This document shows positions 1 to 10,354 of a stretch of DNA of 64,000 nucleotides, piece after piece. This stretch comes from Didymodactylos carnosus (Eukaryota > Rotifera > Eurotatoria > Philodinida > Philodinidae): the NCBI GenBank assembly GCA_905250885.1, contig CAJNOQ010000078.1, positions 1 to 64,000 on the forward strand. Reading direction: 5' to 3'. A program made the translations under genes and the position numbers. Under the pieces are notes generated by a model, which was not told the origin of the DNA, did not search any database, and saw only the letters and a program-made list of their open reading frames with translations. The first letter of the stretch is position 1. Every line of letters begins with the position of its first letter.

Positions 1-1814
1 ATCCAACATATCAGAACAAAGTTAAAGCTCACTTTCTCATTTTAAAAATTTTCATAAAAAAACAAATTATTAAATAACTGATCGAACATTAAGTTTCGAT
101 AATAAAAAAAAAACAATTCTTCTTTTTTTTGAAATCTTTCTAAATAAGATGAGGATTTTTTTAAAATGTTAATACAACATCAAAAAACAAAACAAAATGT
201 GTACATTCAGTTCAAAAATTTTTGCCTATCTTCACATCTAAGTGCTCATCAAAAATGTCTAAAAAATTCATCAATAGTAGCATTACTAGAATAATATTCT
301 GCTTTTATTTTTTGTTCGTCTAAAATGTTTTTCTAAGAAATGATGATAGGTTACTCAATCTGTTTCTATTATTGCTGATAATACTTTATTAGAAAAAAAA
401 AAAAAGAAGAAAGAAATCGTGTATACTATGATTAATAATTCATTTTAAAGAGCCGCCTCTAAGATCTTGAACATGGTAAAGAAAATAAAAATAAAAATAT
501 GTTCTTTTTTACTTTGAAATATGAACCATCGTACTACTAAAGTTTTGATCACGAATAATAGGTGTGAGATGAAAAAACTGCGGTATTATGTGTAACATTC
601 TCTGTCGTTCCTGCCCCCCCCCCCTCCTTTCCATATTTTTTATCTCTTGCTCACCTATACTTTCGAGTCTAATCTCCCAATTGAATGTCAAAGTTAAAGA
701 ACACGCAATCACAATACAGTCAAGTTTTTTAGAAGTGAAAAGAGAAAAATTAAAAACTCCCTACTTCAAAACAAAAGGTTTTCTATTACTTTTTATTGTT
801 TAACTAAAGTGCAAACTCTAAAAGAGAGATTCATTAGAGGTCGGCGAGTAAAGACTTTTCATCTGGAAAAAGAAGTATGATACACCATCAAATATAGATA
901 TAAAATGATGATGGTCTAGTGAATTTAGACATTTGAGTTCTTGATAGAAAAAAAAAGTGTCCATTTTGATTGATACTGCATTGTTCAAACAAGAAGTTTA
1001 TCAATAATATTTTATATGTTTAAATTTTGATTTACCGAGCTCCATTTCAACTTATCATCGATTAGTGAAACGTCACAATTAAAGTATGTGAAAATGTACA
1101 GCTTTTTCTCGTTTTATTGTTTATTATCGAAAGGAGAAGAAGAAAAAAACCGGAAAATTATTTTTAATGCAAAAAAGAAAAAAAAGTTTTCGTTTTTTTT
1201 CTTCTTCTCTCTATGTATGTGTGTGTGTGTGTGCGATGTGTTCAAAAAAAAAAGGGAGAGACAAAAAAATAAGTATCTCATTGGAGTATCATCGATTAAG
1301 AGAAAAAAAATCATCTTAACGGAAAAGCCGAATTGTATAGTCAAGTAGTTAAAAGTAATTTACGCCTCGGGTAGCATTAGATAAAAAGAAATTCATAAAT
1401 GCCAGGTAAAAAAGTCTTCGTCTTAAATATTATAATTCATCAACAAAAGTCTGTTTGTCAATACTAATAGAGTGGTGGTTGTTTTAGAGGAATGAGTTCG
1501 CATCTTCAGAATCCACAGAAGTCATACTAAAAGCTTCTTTTTCTAAAAAGAAATAGATAAATTTTACGCAGATGATGAGCATCAAGCATCCAAAATTATT
1601 GACAATATTACTAAAGTAGAAAAAACGGTTGAAGGCAAAAAAAGACTGATGAGTTAGAAGGACAAGAGTCTATAGGTTAGATATCAATTTCAGTTTTTTG
1701 TTCACCAAATTAAACTATTAAACGACATTTGAAAAAAACAGTCGGATAAAAAGATTATTCGTCAATGTTCCTTGATACCGATGGTATAAATAAAAGTAAA
1801 TTTTATCTTTTAAG
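1..1814. other. Upstream region of the nuclear receptor gene
   Basis: AT-rich, with homopurine and homopyrimidine runs, a short (GT)n tract near 1217-1233 and a C-run near 616. Open frames here are low-complexity (Lys/Phe-rich) and look like chance. The first coding exon and promoter of the nuclear receptor must lie here or further left, because the first recognisable exon starts in the middle of a codon at 1815. I could not pick out a convincing short ATG exon. Confidence 0.5.
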
Positions 1815-3117
1815 GAGATCGATTGTTAAATATTCCTTGTAAAGTATGTGGTGATCGAAGTTCTGGCAAACATTACGGAATCTATAGTTGCGATGGTATA
1901 CGTCTTTTTTATAATAGATAATTATTTGAGATTTAATTGTATTTTTTGATCTTATCTGTAGGTTGTTCAGGATTTTTTAAACGTAGTATTCATCGTCATC
2001 GACATTACGTCTGTAAAGCACAAGGTGAAACGAAGGATAAATGTCCTGTGGATAAAACTCATCGTAATCAATGTCGAGCATGTCGATTACAAAAATGTTT
2101 TGCTGTTAATATGAATAAAGATGGTATGAAAAACTTAAAAATAAACGTCCTAATTGCATTTGAAAAAATAATTCTTTTATTTTTCTAGCTGTACAACATG
2201 AACGTGGACCAAGAAAATCAAAGTTAAAATTGCAACAAGACTTATCACCACCATCGACATCATGTTCTTCCAGCAAATGTGTTTCTCGATCTAAAAAGAG
2301 TTGGACATTATTTAGTCCTCCAAAAATTGAGCCAGGATCGATAATTTTGAGCCAGGTTTGTAGCTTTAAGATTTAATATATATATATAGAGAGAGAGAAA
2401 AACTCAAATTTAAATAAATTGTCTTGCTGTTTTTTTTAGACAACATTGTACGAAGCAGCTGCTCGTCTATTGTTTACAATGAGTAATTGGTTACATACTG
2501 TTCATACTTTCAAATCATTGGATATTGAAGATCAGGTGAAGATTTATTTAATTTTATAGTGGTTAGATAAATATTTTTTTTTCTTTAAATTGTAGAAATG
2601 TTTATTAGAAGATAGTTGGCATCGTATATTTTTAATAAATCTCAGTCAATGGATATTACCAATTATGTCAATTCAGTTAAGTTCTCTAATGACAAGTCAA
2701 ATTGATACTCAAATGATATTGGATTGTGTTTACAAATTACGATCCTTATCTTTGGATTTTTATGAATATACATATGCAAAAGGAATTACATTGTATCAAA
2801 AACCAAGTAAGTATTGACCTCTCTCTCCTTTTCTTTCATTTAATACTATTTCTATTTTAGTACTATCATCAAACAAAATTTATATTGATTCATGTCAAGA
2901 ATATATCATGTTTTTATTACGTACAACTCTGGCAAACAACAGTACATCATTAAAATTTAATCAATTAATGACAGTATTAAATCAATTAAATCATATATCA
3001 CAAAAAATTGTTCAAGATTTATTTTTTCCAAGTATTGGTACAGTTCCTGTTCAAAAACTATTGTGGGAATTATATAAAAATAAAAACTTTGCCAATGCTG
3101 AACCAAATAACGTCTAA
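1815..3117 (+). CDS. NR2E1: Nuclear receptor, tailless/TLX type (NR2E1-like), 5' end missing
   Basis: DNA-binding orphan nuclear receptor; this family represses transcription in the nucleus and works in neural and eye development. Exons 1815-1895, 1962-2123, 2189-2355, 2440-2535, 2596-2806 and 2861-3117 join in frame to 324 residues. The first zinc finger reads [16 protein letters not shown] and the P-box is [11 protein letters not shown], which marks TLX (PNR/FAX-1 use CNGCS). The second finger carries [16 protein letters not shown], followed by [13 protein letters not shown], the TLX signature. A ligand-binding-like domain follows (YEAAARLLF..., then [15 protein letters not shown], compare TLX IGNVPI..LLSDMYK). 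Oddity: the spacer between the first two Cys of finger 2 is 9 residues against 7 in vertebrate TLX. The N-terminal exon is not identified: the first exon shown opens in phase 1 after an AG acceptor. Confidence 0.9.
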
Positions 3118-3196
3118 TTTGAGTCTCTTTCTTTTTTTTGTCTCAGTAATGTAATTTTTTTCTCTAGTCAACCCTCTATTACCTGTTAAGTCTACA

Positions 3197-3202
3197 AATA
3201 AA
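3197..3202 (+). terminator. Poly(A) signal of the nuclear receptor gene
   Basis: AATAAA 80 bases after the TAA stop of the nuclear receptor, suggesting a short 3' UTR. Confidence 0.5.
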
Positions 3203-3903
3203 CTTCATATTTCAACAATATACGTCAGATGAGGCCTTATTTTTAAAATTATTTGACGATTATGAGTGGTTTAAATCATTGGAGATAATAATTGTAGGAC
3301 ACTGAGTATGTACCAATTCTTTTTCGAAAATTATTAAAAGAAAATGTTAAGTTCGAAAACTATTTGAATAGTTTTTGAATGTATAAGATTGTCATGTGTG
3401 CTTTTCTCCACAACAGGATATATAATCGGGTATTTGTATTCCATTTAATACAGCAAAAACAAGAAAAATGTTGATCAGGTTCTAATGCTTGTTTTTTTTT
3501 AAAAAAATGTTTAACACAATGTTGAATCTAAAACTGTTACTAAATTCCCAAATAGTTTGCTTTCTAGAAAAAAAAGTCTTGACTACAATCTTACAAGATG
3601 AGTAATAATTGGTATCAAATAGTGCGTGATACGACTCTTTTGCGACAAGGATTTCGTCCTGTGAGTTACTAGGTGTGTAAAATAGCGTGGTAAAATGTAA
3701 AATGTACTTTTTCTAGACGGCCAATCTCAGTGTGTTAAATGCTAAGTGTATTAAAAATTTTTAGTAATTTTCATTTTTCTCGCTAGCTACTGCATCAAAT
3801 GAAAAAATAATTTCAAAATTATGATCATATTCTTCAAAAGGATGTATACTGTCACTTGGAGGCAAAACGAATAACAAAAAAAGAAAAAAAAATCCATCGC
3901 TAT

Positions 3904-3985
3904 ATGTGAGATTCGAACAGTCGATCAATGAATCTGAAGCACAGAGGATTTGCATAACCAGACTGACCATTGATCTCAGTGTGTA
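3904..3985 (-). repeat. Possible tRNA-derived SINE head
   Basis: Read on the minus strand, a B-box-like GTTCGAATCTC (3908-3918) lies about 45 bases after an A-box-like TGGTCAGTCTGG, with a cloverleaf-like order between them and a T-rich run after it. The T-stem does not pair properly, so it is not a working tRNA. It may be a decayed tRNA-derived SINE or chance. Confidence 0.3.
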
Positions 3986-4439
3986 AAGCTATATGGTCAC
4001 TTCTTAGTGCGTATTATACACACCATACATTCTAGACGGGCACTGGGAATCTAGGTGCTTATTGTCAGTGTGTCATTTATACACTTTCTTTTACAGTGTA
4101 TATTTGGTGTTTTTTATCACAATGAAGTGGATTCATTCGTATTCGCAACACTTTGTCCTATATCATATTTGACCGGCTGTCTCTTCAGTACATAGAAACA
4201 CAAAGGTATCTATCGTTTTCTTGTGATTTTCAGTTGAAAAGTCTAGATTGTTCATAGAATTTAGCAATTTTTTCCACATAGATTTACAGGTATTTGTGTG
4301 TGCGTTAGAGAATTGTATATGAGAGCGAGTTCGAATAATAGTTTCTTAGTTAAGGTAATTAACTTACATGATGCAGCATTAAACCAGTGATAGTACTCAA
4401 TGGTTTTTTTTAGTATATTCGGAATATATCGAAAACATA

Positions 4440-5160
4440 ATTGTCTTTCAGTACATTAGATTTTTCAATTATATTTCAAAAATTAGAAATCTAAACCACT
4501 TCGAAGAAAAATTTGGCTCTAATTTCATTAGAAGAAGCAGAATTTTCAGTATCTTCGAATGCCTTAGAATTCTCAATGCCTTGTAAGACGTTAGATTTTG
4601 CAATCTATTCAGAAAATTTGGATTCCAAATATCTTCGAAGCTATTTAGGTTCTAAACACAGTTGAAGCATCAGAATATTAATTGTCTTCGAATGCATTTG
4701 AATCTTTAATTAGATTTTTCAACATTTTTGAAGACATTGGATTTTTCAATGAATTCAAAGATAGTAGAATTCAACATCACTCAACATCTTTGATCCCATT
4801 TCCATTTGTAAATTTTACATTTTTATTTTTATTGTACATTTTTGTAAATGCTTGAAATTTTGTGAATGTCTTTGAAGGTATTTGATATCGTAATCCGTTG
4901 AAATTCCACAAGTTGATTGATTCTTTTGTTCCCCTTCTTCTTGTCCTTTCAGTTTTTTAAAAAACCACTTTTCGGAAAAAAAAGTTTCTAATTTTTCACT
5001 AAATTCAGATACCTTAAGAACCTGAATGTATTCGAAGGAGTAGAAGTCTTTAAAGAATTGAATCTCTTCGAAGACAATACAATGGTAAAACTCGTTTGTT
5101 TATATCTTTCACGACATTCTTATTTCAAATATCTTTGAAATGTTTGAAAAATGTATAAAA
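4440..5160. repeat. Degenerate short-period repeat array, left part
   Basis: A core like TTCGAAGACATTNGAATTTTCAA recurs irregularly every 30-45 bases, with many substitutions and some copies on the opposite strand. The same kind of sequence resumes at about 6700-6960, on the other side of the inverted-repeat element at 5182-6642. Confidence 0.5.
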
Positions 5161-5181
5161 TAAAAGACATAGTATAATAAT

Positions 5182-6642
5182 AAGAGTTTTCGAATCTTTC
5201 AAAACGGATTATACGGTTCGATAGAGCTCGTCAAGGTGCATCCGAGGATATACGTGGTTTGCTTAGAAGTAACTTCTTCATGGTGAAAAAATAGCAAAAA
5301 AATTGATATCTGTCGAGAAAAAACGTTTTTCCGAAAGAAAGAAAGTGTTTCTAATGCTCGTTTATATATCGTTAAATGCGTCAACAAGTTCTCTACCGAG
5401 TGCACTGCTGGACGTAAATACCAGTCCATTTTAAAAAATAAAATTTCTAACGTTACTTCAGGTAACAAATGGCTGACAGAATATAGAATTTCGAAAAAAT
5501 TGGTTTTCGCCCATAACAACGCCTTGGTACAGTAAGATATTTTGTGGAAAACTACCAGAAGACTAGATGAATAAAACTATTCAAAAGGAATCTCAAAAAA
5601 ATGTGAACCAATCAGCGAGATGTCCAAAACAGTATGATAACAACAATTTGCGAAGAACCTTAAAAACCGATTTTCAATTTTTCGCGCGTTTTAGCCGCTG
5701 TCTTTGACATCTGCGACCATATTGGTGATTGACAGATCAAAATCTATCGGAAAATATGATTGATGATCATAGCGGATCCATAAAGCATGGCGTAGTGTTA
5801 GCTGACACAAAGAGGGCAAATTTTCCATGTCATCGGCAATTTTTATTTCAGTGATGATGCCAAAAAGCTTTTTAGTATCCAGGATTGCAGAACTCGTCTT
5901 CCTCTACAAATCGGATACGAACACTTTTCCGTAGGATAACAAACAGAAAACATTTCCAGTTCAATAAGCACCTCGTACAATGTATACTTGACAATGGTGC
6001 CCTCATAGCTTATCAATACTAAGACCAATCTTTATGGAAATTTGATCATGGTCTCAATGTATGTTTCACATGTTGCAACAATCGTCTTTCTCGTAATCGA
6101 CTGTTTTTTTAACAACAGTCGAAAAGGCTACGAAAATCAATCGCACTTGACATATACGTACACACAATAGAGGAAGAAACACAATAAAAAAGAACTACAC
6201 TGTAAAAAATAAAGTGTGCCCAAAACACACTTAACTTGCACATCACTTTGATTCGCATTTGCACATCTAGAAATGCACGATGTGATGTGCCAGAAACACT
6301 GGCAAAATTTACACACCTGCGAATATAGAGACTTTTACACACCTAGAAAAGAACATTTACACATCTACGGGCACACTTTATTTTATTTACAGTGTACAAG
6401 AGAATTATAAACAACAGGGAAAGTCACATAGTTAAGTCTATTCACTACAGCCTTAACTGGATATTTATCCATACCAATCATCATACTTTCGGAAAAACGT
6501 TTTTTTCTCGACAGATATCAATTTTTTTGCTATTTTTTCACCATGAAGAAGTTACTTCTTAGTAAACCACGTGTATCCTCGGATGCACCTTGATGAGCTC
6601 TATCGAACCGTATAATCCGATTTAAAAGATTCGAAAACTCTT
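5182..6642. mobile_element. DNA transposon derivative with ~156-bp terminal inverted repeats
   Basis: The arm at 5182-5337 is repeated inverted at 6486-6642 with over 90% identity, including the shared block CGGATTATACGGTTCGATAG and a shared TCTGTCGAGAAAAAACGTTTTTCC end. The ~1.15-kb interior has short open stretches, for example 5338-5535 on the plus strand (about 60 codons), but I recognise no transposase. It is probably an internally deleted, non-autonomous copy. A small MITE (6198-6394) sits inside it. Superfamily unknown. Confidence 0.75.
6198..6394. mobile_element. TA-flanked MITE (CACTGTAAA family), copy 1
   Basis: A 197-bp element flanked by TA on both sides. Left end CACTGTAAAAAATAAAGTG, right end the inverted complement CACTGTAAATAAAATAAAGT, followed by TGTGCCC in both. 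TA target duplication with short inverted ends fits Tc1/mariner-type MITEs. It is nested inside the larger inverted-repeat element. Confidence 0.8.
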
Positions 6643-6699
6643 TTTATCGTACGGTGTCCTTTTGATTTTTGACTTTTTTTAAAATTTGTTTCCTGAGAC

Positions 6700-6960
6700 A
6701 TTTGCAAAACTACATGCAGGTCATTTTGGTAGAATGACTGACGAATGAAGAATCAGAATGTCTTTGAATACAGCGAAGTTTTCATGTATTCCAATACACT
6801 TGAACACATTCAATCTTCAAAGAATTAAAACTCTTCGAAGTATTTTCAAATCTAAATTTATTTGAAGACCTTCAAAAGAATGATCTATTTGAAGTATTAT
6901 AGCTCTTCAAATATATCTAATACTTCGAATGTATTACAAATTTAAATTATCTTTTAGGAC
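6700..6960. repeat. Degenerate short-period repeat array, right part
   Basis: Irregular copies of CTTCGAA/TTTGAAG-type units (for example CTCTTCGAAGTATTTTCAAA and ATTTGAAGACCTTCAAAAGA) resemble those at 4440-5160. The inverted-repeat element lies between the two parts. Confidence 0.45.
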
Positions 6961-8102
6961 AAATTGTACTTCTAAGACGGAGTGATTCTGGTGATTTCTG
7001 TACTGTTTCTGAAGAAAAAAATGACCTAAAATGAAAGTGACCAGAAAAATATTTTAACACCGTACGTTTATAGAGGCTACTCGAAAATCTATAAAAAATG
7101 CTGTTTCCAAACTACCAAGTCCTTTTCTGCCCAAATACTGGTTGTTCATTTTTTAACTCAGGATCAAAAATGCGATTTTCTCTGCTTTTCTGCTAAAAAA
7201 GCATAACTGAGCTTAAAAATGTATTGAAATATAGGCTTTCACATATGTTCTATCGAATGGTATCCTTTAAAAAGGGTATTTGACAATTTCTAATCATGGA
7301 TCTCTAGAAACCCAGGTTTTCTAGAAATCCTTTGCTGAGCTGATTTTCAGAAAACTGAGTAGGCCATTCGATTCAGGGTGTCAAAATACGTATACTCTTA
7401 AAATTTGCTGCTTTATATGCTAGCCATTACGATTCTAGAGATATGTTTGGGGGTGGGACAAAAAAGAGAAGTGGGACATTTCAGTGTATTTCTAAAATTC
7501 CCTTCTTTAGGAAGAAACCGAAGCCTAGATATCTACAGAACAACTTGTACTACCCGTTTGACATATATGGTATTAAAAGGAGTCCTTAATTCCATGTAGT
7601 TTGGTCAGGAGATAGCCAAAAGGGGATGGGACAAATTGTATATCACAAGCGACTGGACGTCAGTAAAATGTCAATTACTCAAAAACGAAAAAAGCTAGTA
7701 ATTTGCGGATTTCAACAATCTATAGTGCCTACTTTAGTGAATTTTTCATGGAAAAACATTTGACTTAAAGTGCTTAATGGCTGCGCAGTAGACTCAGAGC
7801 AGGTAAAATACTGCACAAAAAGCAAAAAAGATTTTGTTCCACTGCCCCTTAAGAAAAGAAAAATGTTAATTAATAAAACAGAACGTGCAGCAACCACTAA
7901 GAAAAGAAGGGGAAAAGAACTAAAAAACAACGTGTTTTGCTTACTGTACACTGAGGAAATAAGGCAGAAAAGAGATCTTAGCAGTATATATAGAGTAAAG
8001 TGTCCATAAAATGGCATAAGTTTTCAAAAGTTTGGTTTAGTGTTAACCGAGAACCAGGTAGGTCCATTAGCTTAGGTCGAACAGTACAAAAATCACTAGA
8101 AT
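6961..8102. other. Gene-free stretch
   Basis: No recognisable gene. Short open frames at 7405-7599 and 7770-8009 have no family features, no acceptors or donors and low complexity; I treat them as chance. Confidence 0.5.
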
Positions 8103-8161
8103 CACTGAAATGTGCCCAAAACACACTGAACATGTACGGGCACATTTTATTTTTTACAGTG
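8103..8161. mobile_element. Deletion relic of the CACTGTAAA MITE, copy 2
   Basis: About 59 bp followed by TA. The left part carries CACTGAAATGTGCCC then AAAACACACTGAAC, matching copy 1 (TGTGCCCAAAACACACTTAA). The right end is GGGCACATTTTATTTTTTAC plus AGTG. Most of the interior seen in copy 1 is gone. Another lone right end (ACACTTTCTTTTACAGTG-TA) lies near 4079-4100. Confidence 0.65.
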
Positions 8162-8879
8162 TACATTTGAAGGGAATTAAAAAACCACAGGAATTCTGTC
8201 TTGACACCTCTAAATACCTTTGAAGACATTGATGGTATTTCTTTCCATTTCACAACTTCTTCAAAGAAATTCGGGGTACAAAAAAACCTCTGGGTACTTG
8301 TAAGGAAGCTGGAGTGAAAGATAGGATAGAAAGTCGTTCCATAGAGAACACTGTACACGTATTTTTTTAGCGTTTCAAAGAGAATTCGAAAGTTTTCTAA
8401 ACGTCTATTTGCAAAACCGTGCGGAAAAGTTGATGAATCCGTATAATGTAGATGTAATTATCACTATAGAACCAAGTCTAGAATTCAGGCATACTGATTA
8501 GATAGACGATTCATATGAAAAGAGACGAGAACAGTATAGTATAAAAGTAAATTTGATAATCCAATAAATGGTGGAATAAATAATGTGGCTTGTTGATACG
8601 CAGCTTCTATGCTTAACTCAGTTAGTTCAAAAATTTTTCAACCTCTACCACACTCTTGTATAGTCGTAGACACTACCGATAATAGCTTTCTTCGTTGATG
8701 AGTTTCAGTCGATCATTACTGTCATCTACTGGAAGACAAAAATATAAAAACTAATGTGTTACATTGTCGCGTTTTGTCGAATAGCCTTGTAAGTAGAGAA
8801 AACAAAATTAGTTTTCTTTCAATAATTTTTGCAGTAAACACGATAGTCAGTGGAGGCACCATTAAGAGTCTATACTTTC

Positions 8880-9385
8880 TTGTTTCATTCGTGTTGTGAA
8901 CGCGGTCCTCGCTCCGTAATCGCTAAGACGTCTTACTTTTCGAAAATCTGTAATTCGCGATCCTGAAGAGACAATAGCGACTTTTTAGCAATCGCGATGC
9001 AGCTTCACGATCTGAGCGCAATCACCGTAAGAAAAAATTGTCACGTCGCGATCGCATTTTTTTCTTACAATTGCGACATGATACAACATCGCGGCGCGTT
9101 TTCGTGCAAAATCTTTTCACATCTTAATAATAGCTTACGACATGACTAATATAGTCTCGCATAGTCGCATCACACGTACACTATTCGTCTGCGTTCGCGG
9201 TAAAAGTAGCGTGGCTCATTCACTAATATCAGATGGAAAACGCGAATCAATAGTAACTATAATAAAACACTTGAGAGTCATTGATTTTTGTATGAGCGCG
9301 AAAAAATCGCGTCTTAATTTCGCGAGTCTTACAACGAACGCGTTACGCGATCCTGCTGCGAATTTTTAAAGAGACTGACATCGCG
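8880..9385. repeat. CpG-dense segment rich in TCGCG motifs
   Basis: In an AT-rich setting this ~500-bp patch holds more than ten CGCG sites and many TCGCGA/ATCGCG words. The phrase CGCGATCCTG occurs near both ends (about 8957 and 9347), each followed within about 25 bases by AAGAGAC. No protein is recognised: an open frame at 9142-9369 has no family features. Could be a decayed repeat or a young insertion that has not lost its CpGs. Confidence 0.45.
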
Positions 9386-9610
9386 ACATGCGATAAGAAA
9401 GTGGACTTGGGAGAGGTGTACACTCCCTGCTTCTCGGAATTTTGGTGCAAATTTGCTCCTGGATCGATTATACTAAAAAATAGTTCTGTTCTCTTATTTA
9501 TGCTGTTTCTTTCAGAAATTTTTTTTGAAATCTGTTAATGTTTAAGCAAAAGATTATAGATCGAATAGAGAATCCACACTTTTCCAAATAATCTAGAATA
9601 AAAATCTTTA

Positions 9611-9864
9611 CCCAGATTAAAGAATCTTACTGTAAGATCTTATAAGATTCTTGTATGATTTCATCTGATTTCATAAGATTCGTATAAGAATTTGTAAGAT
9701 TCTGTAAGAAACATAGAAACTAATTCTTGATGTTAGATCTTATAGTAAGATTACATAAGATTCTTGTACGGTTTTTATAAGATATAAGATGAATCCGTTT
9801 CTATGATTTTCCGTAAGATTTTATAAGATCGTGTAAGATCTTGATCTGATTTTTTTGACCTGGA
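9611..9864. mobile_element. TA-flanked MITE, CCCAG ends, copy A
   Basis: A 254-bp element between TA dinucleotides. Left end CCCAGATTAAAG; right end inverted TCCAGGTCAAAA, about 8 of the first 11 positions shared. The interior is made of repeated TAAGATCTTATAAGATTC-like words, giving strong self-complementarity. The ends resemble the element at 59285-59501. Confidence 0.55.
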
Positions 9865-9987
9865 TAGTCTCGTCTGAATCTGTAAAGTCGATCTGTTCTC
9901 TTAAAATTTTCTATATCTTTCTTCCAGAAACTGAAGGCATAGTTTAATATAGGACTAACGAATACGGACCTTGTTTACGTCGTGGAA

Positions 9988-10009
9988 CTCTCTCTCTCTC
10001 TCTCTCTCT
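9988..10009. repeat. (CT)n microsatellite
   Basis: An uninterrupted CT dinucleotide run of about 11 units. Confidence 0.9.
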
Positions 10010-10310
10010 ATTTTCCATACACATACATGTATATTATTCATTCGAAGAACATGCACTTTATTAGTAAAAGATAAGGAAAAACGTATATAAAGAAAAGATC
10101 CATGTAAATAATATTCTAAAAAAATAGAAAATAAAGAGGATGTAAAAAAGGTCAATTAAAATTCGAGGAGCAAAAACGAACTTAAAACTATTCATCTCAA
10201 ATCATCAATCTATAATGTTGAAATCACTGGTATTCAAAAGAATTTACTTCTCGCAAAAAAATCGTACACACGAAAATTACAAAGAAGAGATAAAGGATAT
10301 TTTAATTATG

Positions 10311-10316
10311 TTTATT
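10311..10316 (-). terminator. Poly(A) signal of the AK1-type gene
   Basis: AATAAA on the minus strand about 40 bases beyond the stop codon of the adenylate kinase gene. Confidence 0.55.
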
Positions 10317-10354
10317 TAAGCATGGTTGTTGTTATTGTTGTTGCCATTTTATCT

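Noticed and set aside
3908-3977. A functional tRNA gene
   Set aside because: The T-stem and acceptor stem do not pair; only the box motifs are present.
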